DNA of 64,000 bases from Cellulophaga omnivescoria (GCF_001999725.1 NZ_MDDP01000006.1:86099-150098), one strand, 5' to 3'. Counted from the first letter of the stretch, positions 18,904 to 27,936 are shown. Notes: generated from the letters alone by a model not told the origin. Numbers and translations: made by a program.

Positions 18904-19674
18904 TTATCTTCCCATCCATCCGCCGTCTACTAGCATAACAGCTCCACTCATATAATTAGCAGCTTCAGAAGCTAAAAAGACTACAGGGCCAGCAAAATCT
19001 TCTGGTTTTCCCCATCTACCAGCAGGAATTCTTGCTAATATAGATTCTGCTCTCTCTGGATTATTACGTAAAGCTTCGGTATTATCTGTAGCAATGTAAC
19101 CAGGAGCAATTGCGTTTACATTTACCCCTTTGCCAGCCCATTCGTTGGCAAATGCCATTGTTAATTGTCCAATTGCACCTTTACTAGCGGCATAACCAGG
19201 TACAGTAATACCACCTTGGTAGGTTAATAATGATGCAGTAAAAACAATTTTACCAGAACCTCTAGCAACCATTTCTTTACCAATTTCTCTGGTAAGTATA
19301 AATTGTGCATTTTGGTTTACTTCAATTACCTTGTCCCACATTTCATCTGGATGTTCTACAGCAGGAGCTCTTAAAATTGTACCAGCGTTATTAATTAAAA
19401 TATCTATTTGTGGATGATTTTTTTTCACCTGATTTATAAAAGCATAAAGAGCTTTTCTATCAGAGAAATCACATTGATAAGCACTAAACTTTTTGCCTTT
19501 TGCTTCTACTTCTTTAGCTACACTACTACCGGTTAATTCTAAACTAGCAGAAACCCCAATAATATTTGCGCCAGCTTCTGCTAAACCAATAGCCATAGCT
19601 TTACCTATACCTCTTTTACAGCCTGTTACTAAAGCTGTTTTGCCTTCTAATTTAAATGTATCTAAAACACTCAT
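18904..19674 (-). CDS. KduD-like SDR, predicted 2,5-diketo-3-deoxygluconate 5-reductase
   Basis: Short-chain dehydrogenase of 256 residues close to KduD: start FKLEGKTALVTGCKRGIGKA, NNAGTILRAP, catalytic Ser in TASLL and YAASKGA, and a C-terminal MLVDGGWMGR. In pectin users KduD interconverts 2,5-diketo-3-deoxygluconate and KDG. Beside AHG genes the same chemistry fits the second of two redox steps that invert C5 of 2-keto-3-deoxy-L-galactonate to give KDG. The Zn-dehydrogenase 23 nt upstream would do the oxidative half. Assignment rests on family plus context. Confidence 0.78.
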   Translation of the reverse strand: MSVLDTFKLEGKTALVTGCKRGIGKAMAIGLAEAGANIIGVSASLELTGSSVAKEVEAKGKKFSAYQCDFSDRKALYAFINQVKKNHPQIDILINNAGTILRAPAVEHPDEMWDKVIEVNQNAQFILTREIGKEMVARGSGKIVFTASLLTYQGGITVPGYAASKGAIGQLTMAFANEWAGKGVNVNAIAPGYIATDNTEALRNNPERAESILARIPAGRWGKPEDFAGPVVFLASEAANYMSGAVMLVDGGWMGR

Positions 19675-19697
19675 TTTTTATATAGTTTCTTTAAAAA

Positions 19698-20714
19698 TTA
19701 TAAACTGCAATCCATCAATACTTTCATTCCAGAAGGGTTTTTGTCAATGTTTTCAAACACTTGCTGAATTTTGCTTAAAGGCTGTACATCTGTAATCATA
19801 GCCTCAAAAGGAAGTTTGTTTTCTGTAATAAGCTCTATAGATTTTTCATAATCTTCTTTTTCATAAACTCTAGCACCAATTAAGCTTAATTCTTTCCAGA
19901 AGAATTTAAAAAGGTCTACTGGTTTTTTATCTCCATGTATTGCTACCATTAAAATTCTTCCTCTAATACCTGCAACCTCACACATAATATCTAATGCAGG
20001 TTGTACGCCAGCTACTTCAAAAACAACATCTGCTCTTTTGTTATCTGTTTTACTTTTAACGTATGCTACTAAATCAAGCTCAGTTGGGTTAACAGCGTCA
20101 AAACCAAGGTCCTTTGCCATTTTAATTCTTGTAGGGTTTACTTCAGAAATTATAACCTGTGCGCCAACTTCCTTTGCAACCATAGCAACCAACATACCAA
20201 TTGGTCCGCCACCTAAAACAACAGCAGTTTCACCTTTAACTAGTCCGCTTCTGCGTACATCATGTGTTGCTACAGACAAAGGCTCAATTAACGCAGCTAA
20301 TTTTAAATCTGTTTCTGGTTTTAGCTTGTGTAAAACAAACGCAGGTACATTCCAGTACTGTTGCATAGAACCAGGACTGTCAATACCAATAAATTTTAAG
20401 TCCTCACAGATATGATTAAACCCTTTATCTGAAGGTTTTACTTTTCTGTCATCTAAAGGTCTTACTACAACTTTTTCTCCTGCTTTAAAATTGGTTACAT
20501 TTTTGCCTACAGCATCAATAACACCAGACATTTCATGGCCAATTGTTTGCGGTATAGAAACTCGTTTATCCATCATACCATGATAAATGTGTACATCTGT
20601 ACCGCATACGCCAGAATAGGCTACTTTTATACGAACCTCATCATCTTTGGGTTCTTCAATTTTTTTATCAATTACAGCAAAATTTTTATTGCCTTTATAT
20701 TGTGTTGCTATCAT
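19698..20714 (-). CDS. Zn-dependent dehydrogenase, predicted 2-keto-3-deoxy-L-galactonate 5-dehydrogenase
   Basis: Medium-chain dehydrogenase of 338 residues: GVCGTDVHIYHG with the catalytic zinc Cys, IGHEMSG, EPLSVATHDVRR and the Rossmann stretch VLGGGPIGM. The four-Cys structural zinc lobe present in the 4037 paralogue is missing here: the equivalent segment reads RPLDDRKVKPSDKGFNHIC. It is the first gene of the AHG operon and lies directly under an operator/promoter (20723-20763). It most likely oxidises C5 of 2-keto-3-deoxy-L-galactonate, the partner reaction of the KduD-like SDR. The substrate is inferred. Confidence 0.75.
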   Translation of the reverse strand: MIATQYKGNKNFAVIDKKIEEPKDDEVRIKVAYSGVCGTDVHIYHGMMDKRVSIPQTIGHEMSGVIDAVGKNVTNFKAGEKVVVRPLDDRKVKPSDKGFNHICEDLKFIGIDSPGSMQQYWNVPAFVLHKLKPETDLKLAALIEPLSVATHDVRRSGLVKGETAVVLGGGPIGMLVAMVAKEVGAQVIISEVNPTRIKMAKDLGFDAVNPTELDLVAYVKSKTDNKRADVVFEVAGVQPALDIMCEVAGIRGRILMVAIHGDKKPVDLFKFFWKELSLIGARVYEKEDYEKSIELITENKLPFEAMITDVQPLSKIQQVFENIDKNPSGMKVLMDCSL

Positions 20715-20722
20715 TTATTTAA

Positions 20723-20756
20723 GTTTCAAATAATAAACTAGTTTCATATTTGAAAC
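20723..20756. promoter_or_regulatory. Candidate IclR-type operator pair
   Basis: GTTTCATATTTGAAAC (20741-20756) has 6-bp arms GTTTCA/TGAAAC around 4 nt. A second, imperfect copy GTTTCAAATAATAAAC lies at 20723-20738, 18 bp away in the same orientation. The pair sits between the AHG operon start codon and its -7 element, the expected place for a repressor. The adjacent IclR protein is the obvious candidate. Confidence 0.65.
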
Positions 20757-20763
20757 AAATATA
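20756..20763 (-). promoter_or_regulatory. Bacteroidota -7 promoter element of AHG operon
   Basis: On the minus strand TATATTTG matches the TAnnTTTG -7 consensus and ends exactly where the palindrome 20741-20756 begins. A poor -33 (GTTTT near 20782-20786) lies about 19 nt upstream, so the promoter may be weak or activator-dependent. The predicted leader is about 35 nt. Confidence 0.55.
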
Positions 20764-20897
20764 CATTTTTTTATAATATGGAAAACATTTAAATAGAGTA
20801 TAAAGTGTTAAAATCTAATGATGTAGCTACTAACCCTAGTTTAAATAAGGGTTGTAGAATATTATAATAATGAAATTTTATAAAAAGAGTAAGTTAT

Positions 20898-21689
20898 TTA
20901 CTGTGAAATAAAACCAAGTTTAACAGATATTTCTAAGGCGTATTTTGCTACAATTTGTCCTTTTTTATGAAATTCTTCATGTGGTAGTCTACCGTGTGGA
21001 GCTGTAATCCAGAGTGCAGCAACGGGGTAGCCAGACTCGTTAAATATTGGAGCACCAATGCAGTGTATACCTTGTATATCTTCACCATTATCTATGGCAT
21101 AACCATTTTGTTTAACCAAGGCTAGCGTTTCTTTAAACTCTTTTTTAGATGTAATGGTGTTTTTTGTGTATTTAGTAAGACTAATTTTTTTTAAAATGCT
21201 ATTAGATTCTTCTTTGGGTAAAAAAGCTAAAATACTTTTTCCGCCAACAGAACTGTGTAAATTAAACTGTGTACCTGGTTCTACAAATAATTTTACAGGA
21301 TAGGAAGATGATACCTGCTCTAATATTGTGCCTTTAGTGTCTAATAAAACTCCAAGCATTACAGATTCCTTTAGTTCATCTCTTAAGGCACGCATAACAT
21401 CTATAGACATTTCTACAATACTTTGTTCGTTCATTGCAGATATGCCTAGTGTAAGCATTTTTCTAGAAAGTGTAATTTTTTTAGTGGTCTCGTTTTTTTG
21501 CAAGTAATTTTTAAAAATTAGCGTGCTTACAACTCTAAAAGCAGTGGTTTTTGTAAGGTCTAGTGCTTCTGTAATTTCGGCAAGCGTTAAACCGTCTTTT
21601 TTAGTGGCTAATATTTCTATAACCATTAAGCCTCTTTCTAAATTAGGAACATTGTATTCAGATTTTAAAACTTCCTTTGGTTTACTCAT
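20898..21689 (-). CDS. IclR-family transcriptional regulator
   Basis: Cytoplasmic regulator of 263 residues: an N-terminal winged helix (about 15-75; LERGLMVIEILATKKDGLTLAEITEALDLT split by the recognition helix TKTTAFRVV) and a C-terminal effector domain (about 90-260) with GGKSILAF and IHCIGAPIFN. IclR proteins such as KdgR sense small sugar acids. Placed between GH117 and the AHG operon, it probably responds to an AHG or KDG-pathway intermediate and controls the promoter at 20723-20763. A terminator isolates it from GH117 (21747-21781), and 183 bp separate it from the dehydrogenase. Confidence 0.88.
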   Translation of the reverse strand: MSKPKEVLKSEYNVPNLERGLMVIEILATKKDGLTLAEITEALDLTKTTAFRVVSTLIFKNYLQKNETTKKITLSRKMLTLGISAMNEQSIVEMSIDVMRALRDELKESVMLGVLLDTKGTILEQVSSSYPVKLFVEPGTQFNLHSSVGGKSILAFLPKEESNSILKKISLTKYTKNTITSKKEFKETLALVKQNGYAIDNGEDIQGIHCIGAPIFNESGYPVAALWITAPHGRLPHEEFHKKGQIVAKYALEISVKLGFISQ

Positions 21690-21746
21690 TACCGGTATGC
21701 TTTTATACTGTAAAATTACTATTATTTATTTAACTAAACGTACAAT

Positions 21747-21781
21747 AAAAAAAGGAACAATAATTTGCTGTTCCTTTTTTT
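21747..21781 (-). terminator. Terminator after GH117
   Basis: AAAGGAACA (21751-21759) pairs with TGTTCCTTT (21769-21777), flanked by A and T runs. On the minus strand the hairpin is followed by a U-tract, 24 nt or more past the GH117 stop codon. Confidence 0.75.
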
Positions 21782-21804
21782 TTGTGCTTAGTTTATAGTG
21801 TTAC

Positions 21805-23031
21805 TTATTTAGATTTTACACCTTTAGCTCTGTGTGTAGTTTTTCTGGCAGATGTAAAACTCATAATACTTTGGTAGTCGCTACTATTGTATATATGTGT
21901 AAGTCCCCAGCGTAATATTTCTGTTGGTTCTTTTTCTGTATCTGCAGATCTGTTTAAGCCTATTGCATGAGCTGGTACACCAGGAATAACAGATTTAATT
22001 TCAAAATTAATACCATCTGGAGCCCATTGGATAGTATTTTTTTCTGGACCATCTGTAGTAATTAATGACGCAATACCACCATTGTATGGCCAAACACAAA
22101 TTTCATGACCACTATTACTTATTGGGTTGTAAGGTGATTTTACGTAAGGCCCTAAAGGATTGTCTGCAATAGCAACACCATGGCGTATTTGTCTACCACC
22201 AAATGTAATTTTTTCGCCCATTTGCTCGCCTTTATAGTACAAGTAAAATTTGCCCTTGTAAGGCAAAATACAAGGATCATGTACTTTGTGACTATCAAAA
22301 TCTCCTTTTTTCTCTACAGCAAAACGGTCTTGTTCTTCTCCTTTCCAAATACCATTATCTGCAGGACTAAGTATAGGCTCTTCACTTTTTGTCCAAGGTC
22401 CGTTTGGCGAATCTGACCAGGCTAAACCAACCTGATTTTTAACGCGTACTGTGTAAGGAGATTTTACGGTTTGGTAGCATAAGTAATATTTGTTCTGATA
22501 TTTCATTATTTCTACTGTAAAAACAGATCTGTCATCATAAGCGCCTTTTTCACCTCTTGCAACGGCAATACCTTCTTCTTTCCAAGTTTCACCGTCTTCA
22601 GATGTAGCGTACCAAATATCACATCTATCCCAAGGAAAAACTTTTTCATTTTCTACATCACCACCAAAACCTTGTGAAGGTCCTGTGCTTTTGCTGTACC
22701 AAACGTAGTATTTACCATTTTCTTTAATTACTGCACTAGGGTCTCTACGTACAACACCTTCTTCATAAGCTAAATCACCTTTTAAAGGTTTAAGGTTAGA
22801 GAACTGTATAAACCATTCATTTCCTAAATCTTTTGGCCATTGCAAAGCTCTTTTTGTTGCAGCACTTAAAGAGTCTGGGTTTGTTATACCTAACTCATCA
22901 ATTTGTTTTGGGGTAATTTCTAGTTTGGTTTCTTGCTCTATGGCAGTATTTGTAGCTTTGGTATTATTTTTACAGGCAGCCATTAGCAATAAACAAGCTA
23001 TTGCACAAAATGCTATGCTTTTTTTAATCAT
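21805..23031 (-). CDS. GH117 alpha-1,3-(3,6-anhydro)-L-galactosidase lipoprotein
   Basis: Releases 3,6-anhydro-L-galactose from the non-reducing end of neoagaro-oligosaccharides. The 408-residue protein has a lipoprotein signal (lipid Cys C20 in LLMAAC), the short N-terminal helical segment usual in GH117 ([21 protein letters not shown] in part), and a five-bladed propeller. Catalytic residues D97 (VVRRDPSA), D252 (KVHDPC) and H309 (SNSGHE) are all present, at the numbers I recall for Zobellia Zg4663. It is 4 nt downstream of the GH2 gene, so both are cotranscribed, and its product would feed the AHG operon. Confidence 0.92.
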   Translation of the reverse strand: MIKKSIAFCAIACLLLMAACKNNTKATNTAIEQETKLEITPKQIDELGITNPDSLSAATKRALQWPKDLGNEWFIQFSNLKPLKGDLAYEEGVVRRDPSAVIKENGKYYVWYSKSTGPSQGFGGDVENEKVFPWDRCDIWYATSEDGETWKEEGIAVARGEKGAYDDRSVFTVEIMKYQNKYYLCYQTVKSPYTVRVKNQVGLAWSDSPNGPWTKSEEPILSPADNGIWKGEEQDRFAVEKKGDFDSHKVHDPCILPYKGKFYLYYKGEQMGEKITFGGRQIRHGVAIADNPLGPYVKSPYNPISNSGHEICVWPYNGGIASLITTDGPEKNTIQWAPDGINFEIKSVIPGVPAHAIGLNRSADTEKEPTEILRWGLTHIYNSSDYQSIMSFTSARKTTHRAKGVKSK

Positions 23032-23035
23032 AGTT

Positions 23036-25567
23036 TTAATTTTTATTAGGTTCTAAAGTAATTGTTATTTGGTTGCTTTTTAATGAAGCAGAATTTGCTG
23101 TAATAGTTATAGAAGATGTTTTATTTGCTAAAGATTGTATAATTAAAAGAGCTCTTCCTTTACTGGTTTTAATTGTATTGCTTTTAAAGTTTTGAGTGTT
23201 AGTAATGCTGCCATTGTCTACACCTAAAACGGTAGCATCACCAGTAACTATAAAGTTAATAGTTTGATTTTCAGTTTTTAAAGGGTTTCCATTTTTATCT
23301 GTAATTTGAGCAACAATGTGAGCAACAGCATATCCATCTGCAGTTAATTTTTTCTGGTCTGTGGTTAGTTTTATAGTTGTTGGTTTTGTTGTAGTTGTAA
23401 TAGTATATTCTACTTTTTCACCATCTTTTAAGCCAACCGCTTTTAAAGTTCCTTTTTTGTAAGGAACTGCCCATTTGTAAATATGATCTTCAAAATCTGC
23501 AAGTTTTTTTATGCCTAAAGATGTATTGTTTAAAAATAATTCTACTTCACTGCAATTGGAGTATACTTCTACAACGGTGGGTTCATTGTTGTTGTAGTTC
23601 CAGTGATCATTTACATTGTGCCATTGCCATAAAGCGGTTTTCCATTTACCTTCTTTTTTTTCTATAGGATTACCATTAGCATCTAGTTTATAAATAGATT
23701 TATCTAAACTTTGAGAAGTAATATAAATATTGGGCTCATTGTTCCACAAAGCATTAAACATATGGTATGATGGTTTTTTAAACCCGGCAACATCTAAAAG
23801 TCCGCTAGAAGTTCCCTTTTTAGGCCATCCTTTATTAGATTCTCCCATATAATCTATTCCTGTCCATAAAAATGTACCAGAAATAAAAGGCCTTTCCATA
23901 ACTGCTTTCCATTCATGCCATTGACCAAGATTTTCGGTTCCCATAAGTGGCAAATTAGGATAGTTTTTATGTCCGTAATCATATATTACTCTACGATAGC
24001 TAAAACCTATAACATCTAGAGCATCTGCATACCCAGACTCATAACTAGAAGAAGGTAAAATGCAATTTGCAATTACATATCTAGTGGTATCTAATTCTTT
24101 AGTCCATTTTGTTAATTTTTTTGCTGTTGTACCAATATCATACTTACCTTTTGGTAGTGTGTTAAGTTTTTGTTTAATAGTGTTTATACTGTTAGGAGGT
24201 AAAGACCAAAAATAATTTCCGCTCCAATCCATATTATTAAAAAAGCCAGTTGCATCTGCATTTCGTGGGTAAGTCCATTCAATTTCATTACCAATACTCC
24301 ATTGAAAAATAGAAGGGTGATTTCTGTGTGATAAAACCGTATTTTTCAAATCTTTTTCAGCCCACTCTTGAAAATGTTCTGCGTAGCCTCTTGTAATGTA
24401 GTCAACGCTTCTTTCATTCATATTTTTTCGCTTGTCTTTTGGGTTATCCCATTCATCAAAAAATTCATCTTGTACAAGAAATCCCATTTCATCACATAGG
24501 TCTAAAAACTCATTAGAAGCTGGGTTGTGAGATATTCTAATTGCGTTGCAGCCTATGTCTTTTAATGTTTGTAAGCGTCTCCTCCATACGCCTTTTGGTA
24601 CCGCAGCACCTACAAGTCCCGCATCATGATGTAGACATACACCTTTTATCTTTCTATTTTTTCCATTTAAATAAAATCCTGTGTTAGCGTCAAACCTAAT
24701 ACTTCGTATACCAAATTTTGTTTTCTGTGTATCTACAACTTTATTATCTAGTGTAATAGTGGTAATAGCCGTATATAGTGTAGGGCTATCTATATCCCAT
24801 AGTTTGGGATTAGTTACTTTAATAGTGGTTAAGTCTTTTAGGCTTGTATTTTTAGCAACAGTTATATTTTTGGTATTGGTGTTAACTACTTCATTATTTG
24901 TATTATAAATAGTTGTACTTAGTATTGCTGTTTTACTGCTATTGTATTTATTATCTATAGTGGTTTGTATACTAATAGTAGCTAATTTATTAGTAACCGT
25001 TGGTGTAGTAATAAAAGAACCCCAAATAGGAATGTGTAATTTGTTTTTGGTAATAAACTTTACATTTCTGTAAATCCCAGATCCCGTGTACCATCTGCTA
25101 TCTGCATATCTTGTTCTATCTACCTTAACATTTAAAGTGTTTTTATTTCCATTTTCATTTAAGGTAGATGTTACATCATAATAAAAAGGAGAGTAACCGT
25201 ATGGGTGAAAACCTAGTTCATTATTGTTTAGGCTAATGGTTGCGTTGTTGTAAACGCCATCAAAAAGTATATATGCCACTTGGTTTTTGTGTAAGTTGGT
25301 AGTAAAATCTTTTTTATAATAACCAATACCGCCTAGTAAATAACCTGTAGCGCCCTCACCGCGTATAGAGTCAAACTTGTTTTCTACGCTCCAATCATGT
25401 GGTAGTTTTACTTTTCTCCACTCGGTATTATGAATTTTTGCAACAGTGTCTTCAAGTTTAAAATTCCAATCAAAATTAAAATCTGTTTGTACTGTTACAG
25501 GTTCTTTTGTTTTACAGTTAAAAGCCGTAATAATACATAAGGTTAAAAGCGCTATTTTATATTTCAT
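23036..25567 (-). CDS. GH2 beta-galactosidase lipoprotein
   Basis: Predicted exo-beta-galactosidase of 843 residues acting on agarose/porphyran oligosaccharides in the periplasm or at the surface. Lipid Cys is C18 (ITAFNC). Domains in order: sugar-binding jelly roll (about 30-175), immunoglobulin-like (about 180-290), TIM barrel (about 290-600) with acid/base E428 in SIGNEIEW and nucleophile E545 in [10 protein letters not shown], then C-terminal DUF4982-like and Big_1-like modules (about 650-840). It is the first gene of a two-gene unit with GH117. The pair would take neoagaro-oligosaccharides apart by alternating removal of galactose and anhydrogalactose. Confidence 0.9.
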   Translation of the reverse strand: MKYKIALLTLCIITAFNCKTKEPVTVQTDFNFDWNFKLEDTVAKIHNTEWRKVKLPHDWSVENKFDSIRGEGATGYLLGGIGYYKKDFTTNLHKNQVAYILFDGVYNNATISLNNNELGFHPYGYSPFYYDVTSTLNENGNKNTLNVKVDRTRYADSRWYTGSGIYRNVKFITKNKLHIPIWGSFITTPTVTNKLATISIQTTIDNKYNSSKTAILSTTIYNTNNEVVNTNTKNITVAKNTSLKDLTTIKVTNPKLWDIDSPTLYTAITTITLDNKVVDTQKTKFGIRSIRFDANTGFYLNGKNRKIKGVCLHHDAGLVGAAVPKGVWRRRLQTLKDIGCNAIRISHNPASNEFLDLCDEMGFLVQDEFFDEWDNPKDKRKNMNERSVDYITRGYAEHFQEWAEKDLKNTVLSHRNHPSIFQWSIGNEIEWTYPRNADATGFFNNMDWSGNYFWSLPPNSINTIKQKLNTLPKGKYDIGTTAKKLTKWTKELDTTRYVIANCILPSSSYESGYADALDVIGFSYRRVIYDYGHKNYPNLPLMGTENLGQWHEWKAVMERPFISGTFLWTGIDYMGESNKGWPKKGTSSGLLDVAGFKKPSYHMFNALWNNEPNIYITSQSLDKSIYKLDANGNPIEKKEGKWKTALWQWHNVNDHWNYNNNEPTVVEVYSNCSEVELFLNNTSLGIKKLADFEDHIYKWAVPYKKGTLKAVGLKDGEKVEYTITTTTKPTTIKLTTDQKKLTADGYAVAHIVAQITDKNGNPLKTENQTINFIVTGDATVLGVDNGSITNTQNFKSNTIKTSKGRALLIIQSLANKTSSITITANSASLKSNQITITLEPNKN

Positions 25568-25890
25568 TTTAAGAGTATTGGTTTTCTGGTTTTTTTAAAT
25601 TGATTTTAGTCCTGTAGTGTAAATTTCTTTAAGACTATTGCTATAAGGAGATATGCAAATATGTGTATATATTGATACTTAAATATATATAAGTACTAGA
25701 CAATAACTGAACAATGCACAATACGTTGTACGTTTTTAGACATTTGCACTAGATATTAATATGGCAACTACAAAAAATGGGCGGTTTTTAATAAAATAGA
25801 CTTTCTATTAAAATGAAAGTGTAGGAGTAGGGAGAAAGGTTAATTTCTACAACGTAAATGTAAAGTAGATCCAAAATTTGGCTGTAAATA
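25568..25890. other. Intergenic region upstream of GH2
   Basis: No gene is visible in these 323 bases. They must hold the GH2/GH117 promoter. A near-consensus -7 element, CATATTTG on the minus strand (25656-25663), lies about 90 nt before the GH2 start. Just upstream of it an inverted repeat TACTTA-N8-TAAGTA (25676-25695) could bind an activator. No GTTTCA palindrome like that of the AHG operon was seen, so the two minus-strand units may be controlled differently. Confidence 0.4.
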
Positions 25891-25927
25891 AAAAAACCTT
25901 GTAGAATTAATCTACAAGGTTTTTTTT
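25891..25927 (-). terminator. Terminator of left tRNA-Lys copy
   Basis: CCTTGTAGA (25897-25905) and TCTACAAGG (25911-25919) form a 9-bp stem with a 5-nt loop, extended by A/T runs on both sides. It lies just 3' of the minus-strand tRNA gene. Confidence 0.8.
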
Positions 25928-25941
25928 AATATTTCTGTTTG

Positions 25942-26014
25942 TGACCGGGCTGGGGCTCGAACCCAGGACCCTCTCCTTAAAAGGGAGATGCTCTACCAAC
26001 TGAGCTACCAGGTC
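25942..26014 (-). tRNA. tRNA-Lys (UUU), left copy
   Basis: The 73-nt cloverleaf on the minus strand has D-arm GCTCAGTTGGTAGAGC, anticodon stem TCTCC/GGAGA around loop CTTTTAA (anticodon TTT), and T-arm CTGGG-TTCGAGC-CCCAG. CCA is not encoded. The acceptor stem GACCTGG/CCCGGTC has one T-C mismatch at position 5:68. Confidence 0.96.
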
Positions 26015-26052
26015 ATTATTCCAGCAAAATAGCGTACTGCTGTTTGCGGGTG

Positions 26053-26082
26053 CAAATATATGACCTTTATTTTATTCTGCAA
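26053..26082 (-). promoter_or_regulatory. Promoter of left tRNA-Lys
   Basis: On the minus strand TTG (26080-26082), a 19-nt spacer and TATATTTG (26053-26060) match the Bacteroidota primary sigma-factor promoter. The -7 element ends 38 nt before the mature tRNA. Confidence 0.75.
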
Positions 26083-26170
26083 GGGTTTTTGTCATAGAAA
26101 AATAGATAAATTACAACTTAATGCGTAACACCTTCAAAAAGAATAAATTATATTTAAAATAAGGCATAAA

Positions 26171-26200
26171 AAAAACCGAAAGTTTTAACTTTCGGTTTTT
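26171..26200 (-). terminator. Terminator of right tRNA-Lys copy
   Basis: AAAAACCGAAAGT (26171-26183) pairs with ACTTTCGGTTTTT (26188-26200) around a 4-nt loop. It lies 8 nt 3' of the minus-strand tRNA. Confidence 0.8.
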
Positions 26201-26208
26201 TATTTTTG

Positions 26209-26281
26209 TGACCGGGCTGGGGCTCGAACCCAGGACCCTCTCCTTAAAAGGGAGATGCTCTACCAACTGAGCTACCAGGTC
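26209..26281 (-). tRNA. tRNA-Lys (UUU), right copy
   Basis: Identical over its 73 nt to the copy at 25942-26014, including anticodon TTT and the T-C mismatch in the acceptor stem. It has its own promoter (26320-26349) and terminator (26171-26200). Confidence 0.96.
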
Positions 26282-26319
26282 ATTATTCCAGCAAAACAGC
26301 GTATTGTTGTTTGCGGGTG

Positions 26320-26349
26320 CAAATATATGACCTTTATTTAATTTCACAA
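26320..26349 (-). promoter_or_regulatory. Promoter of right tRNA-Lys
   Basis: TTG (26347-26349), a 19-nt spacer and TATATTTG (26320-26327) on the minus strand. The -33 triplet lies in sequence outside the duplicated block, yet the spacing is the same as in the left copy. Confidence 0.75.
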
Positions 26350-26420
26350 GGACTTTTATTAAATTTATTTTATTTTTTTTATTTCGGTATAAAATAGACC
26401 ATCTTTGTATAAAAAAATAG

Positions 26421-26936
26421 ATGCAAATAGTACTTGTTGGTTATATGGGAAGCGGAAAGTCTACAATAGGGAGAGAGCTTGCCAAGCGTTTGAAAATCAA
26501 TTTTTTGGATTTAGATTCTTACATTGAAAAAAAGTATGAGATGTCTATTTCTGATATTTTTTCTACTAAAGGAGAAATATTTTTTAGAAAAGCGGAAATT
26601 TTATGTTTAAACGAAATTTTTGCAACAAATGATGATTTTGTACTCTCTACAGGGGGCGGAACACCTTGTTATGGAGACAATATTAATGTTATGACTACTA
26701 ATACTAGTAATGTTTTTTATTTAAATGTACCCATACCAGAACTTATAAAGAGATTGGTAAAAGAAAAGGCAGATAGACCTTTAATTGCAAGATTACCAGA
26801 AAACGAATTGCCAGAGTTTATAGGAGCACATTTGTTTGAGCGTAGTTATTTTTACACAAAAGCTCACCATACTATATTAGTACAGCAAAAGAAAGCCGCT
26901 GAAGTGGTAAATGATATTGTAGAAAAGTTAGTTTAA
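26421..26936 (+). CDS. aroK: Shikimate kinase
   Basis: Phosphorylates shikimate in aromatic amino acid synthesis. The 171-residue protein begins with MQIVLVGYMGSGKSTIGREL (Walker A), followed by DLDSYIE (shikimate-binding Asp), the FFRKAE arginine and the glycine-rich STGGGTPC; the LID arginine region is KADRPLI. Length is normal. Its last 9 nt overlap the converging phosphoribosyltransferase gene. Confidence 0.95.
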   Translation: MQIVLVGYMGSGKSTIGRELAKRLKINFLDLDSYIEKKYEMSISDIFSTKGEIFFRKAEILCLNEIFATNDDFVLSTGGGTPCYGDNINVMTTNTSNVFYLNVPIPELIKRLVKEKADRPLIARLPENELPEFIGAHLFERSYFYTKAHHTILVQQKKAAEVVNDIVEKLV

Positions 26937-27425
26937 GTACACTGCATCATTATTATCTTTAAATTCTACCTCTATATGTTCTTGTAAAGATGTAGATAAA
27001 GATAATCCTTTATAATCTGCTTTTACTGGATATTTTTTATGGTTTCTGTTTACCAAAACAGCTGTTTTTAATTGGCGTAAGGGTACTTTTAAAAAATGAA
27101 ATACACCGTATATTAAGGTTGTTCCAGAATTTAATACATCGTCTATTAAAACAACAGATTTATTAGTGTATTCTTCTTTAGAAATAGAAGTTGTAACTCC
27201 GCTATTTAAAGGGTTTTTTTTATTCATTTTTACAGTACACAATGTAATTTTAGCAGTGGTAATAGTTTCTAAAACAGAGCTAAGCTTTTTTGCAAATTTT
27301 AGTCCGCCACCTTCTATACCAGCAATTACAATCTCTGTTTCCTCTACGTTAGCCTCATAAATTTGGTAAGCAATACGCTTAATTTTATGCTGAATTTGGT
27401 TGTGAGATAATATTTTGTTCTGCAT
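26928..27425 (-). CDS. Phosphoribosyltransferase (PyrR-like, type I)
   Basis: Cytoplasmic PRPP-dependent transferase of 165 residues with the PRPP-binding signature VVLIDDVLNSGTT and an upstream AGIEGGG loop. ATG at 27425 is preferred over the upstream GTG at 27464. Bacteroidota carry such proteins as general PRTases; it could be PyrR-like or hypoxanthine-type. The nucleobase cannot be told from what I see. Confidence 0.8.
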   Translation of the reverse strand: MQNKILSHNQIQHKIKRIAYQIYEANVEETEIVIAGIEGGGLKFAKKLSSVLETITTAKITLCTVKMNKKNPLNSGVTTSISKEEYTNKSVVLIDDVLNSGTTLIYGVFHFLKVPLRQLKTAVLVNRNHKKYPVKADYKGLSLSTSLQEHIEVEFKDNNDAVYLN

Positions 27426-27474
27426 TGTGTATTGTAATTTTATATAGTCAAATATACTAAACACTTTTTAAGTG

Positions 27475-27858
27475 TTATTCTTCTTCGGTAGAATTTGTAG
27501 TTGTGTAATCATCAATTTCTCTACGGTCTTTTTTTGTAGGTCTTCCTGTGCCTTTTTTTCTATAGTAGTCCTTAGAATATTTAAGCAGCTCAGAGTGCTC
27601 AAAAGCTTCTTTTGGTGTAGTATCTTTACGGTACATATCTACTAATTTAGCACCAACTCTGTTGGGTGGTACATCTAAAATAGTAAACTGGTAATTTATT
27701 TGGTTTTTACGTACCGTTATTTTGTCCATAGGAAAAACATCTCTAGATGGTTTTACAGCTTTATCATTAACTTTAACGTGCCCTTTTTTACAGGCTTCAG
27801 TAGCAATATTTCTTGTTTTAAAATAGCGCGTACACCATAAATATTTGTCTATCCTCAT
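27475..27858 (-). CDS. S4-domain RNA-binding protein, HslR family
   Basis: Small 127-residue protein with an N-terminal S4 domain (MRIDKYLWCTRYFKTRNIA, KKGHVKVN) and a basic, then acidic tail. HslR (Hsp15) rescues stalled 50S subunits that hold peptidyl-tRNA. The start at 27858 begins the domain directly, as in relatives; an upstream ATG at 27924 would add 22 unrelated residues. It is 49 nt upstream of the phosphoribosyltransferase. Confidence 0.85.
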   Translation of the reverse strand: MRIDKYLWCTRYFKTRNIATEACKKGHVKVNDKAVKPSRDVFPMDKITVRKNQINYQFTILDVPPNRVGAKLVDMYRKDTTPKEAFEHSELLKYSKDYYRKKGTGRPTKKDRREIDDYTTTNSTEEE

Positions 27859-27936
27859 ATTAACTCCAAATTCTTTGTTAACTACTTCTGCAAAAATAGT
27901 GGAAAATTGTATCTTGCGGCTCATAAATTAGAATAG

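Larger units (their letters stand above)
25941..26339. repeat. Tandem duplication carrying tRNA-Lys and its promoter
   Basis: Two 132-bp copies, 25941-26072 and 26208-26339, differ at only three positions, all outside the tRNA. Each copy includes the whole tRNA, its upstream leader and the -7 element. The terminators and the segments beyond the copies differ. Confidence 0.9.

Noticed and set aside
25655..25684. A 9-codon plus-strand ORF with an upstream AGGAG
   Set aside because: No plus-strand gene follows and Bacteroidota seldom rely on such sites; likely chance.
26111..26347. A 78-codon open frame on the minus strand
   Set aside because: It spans the right tRNA-Lys, its promoter and terminator; it is a chance ORF.
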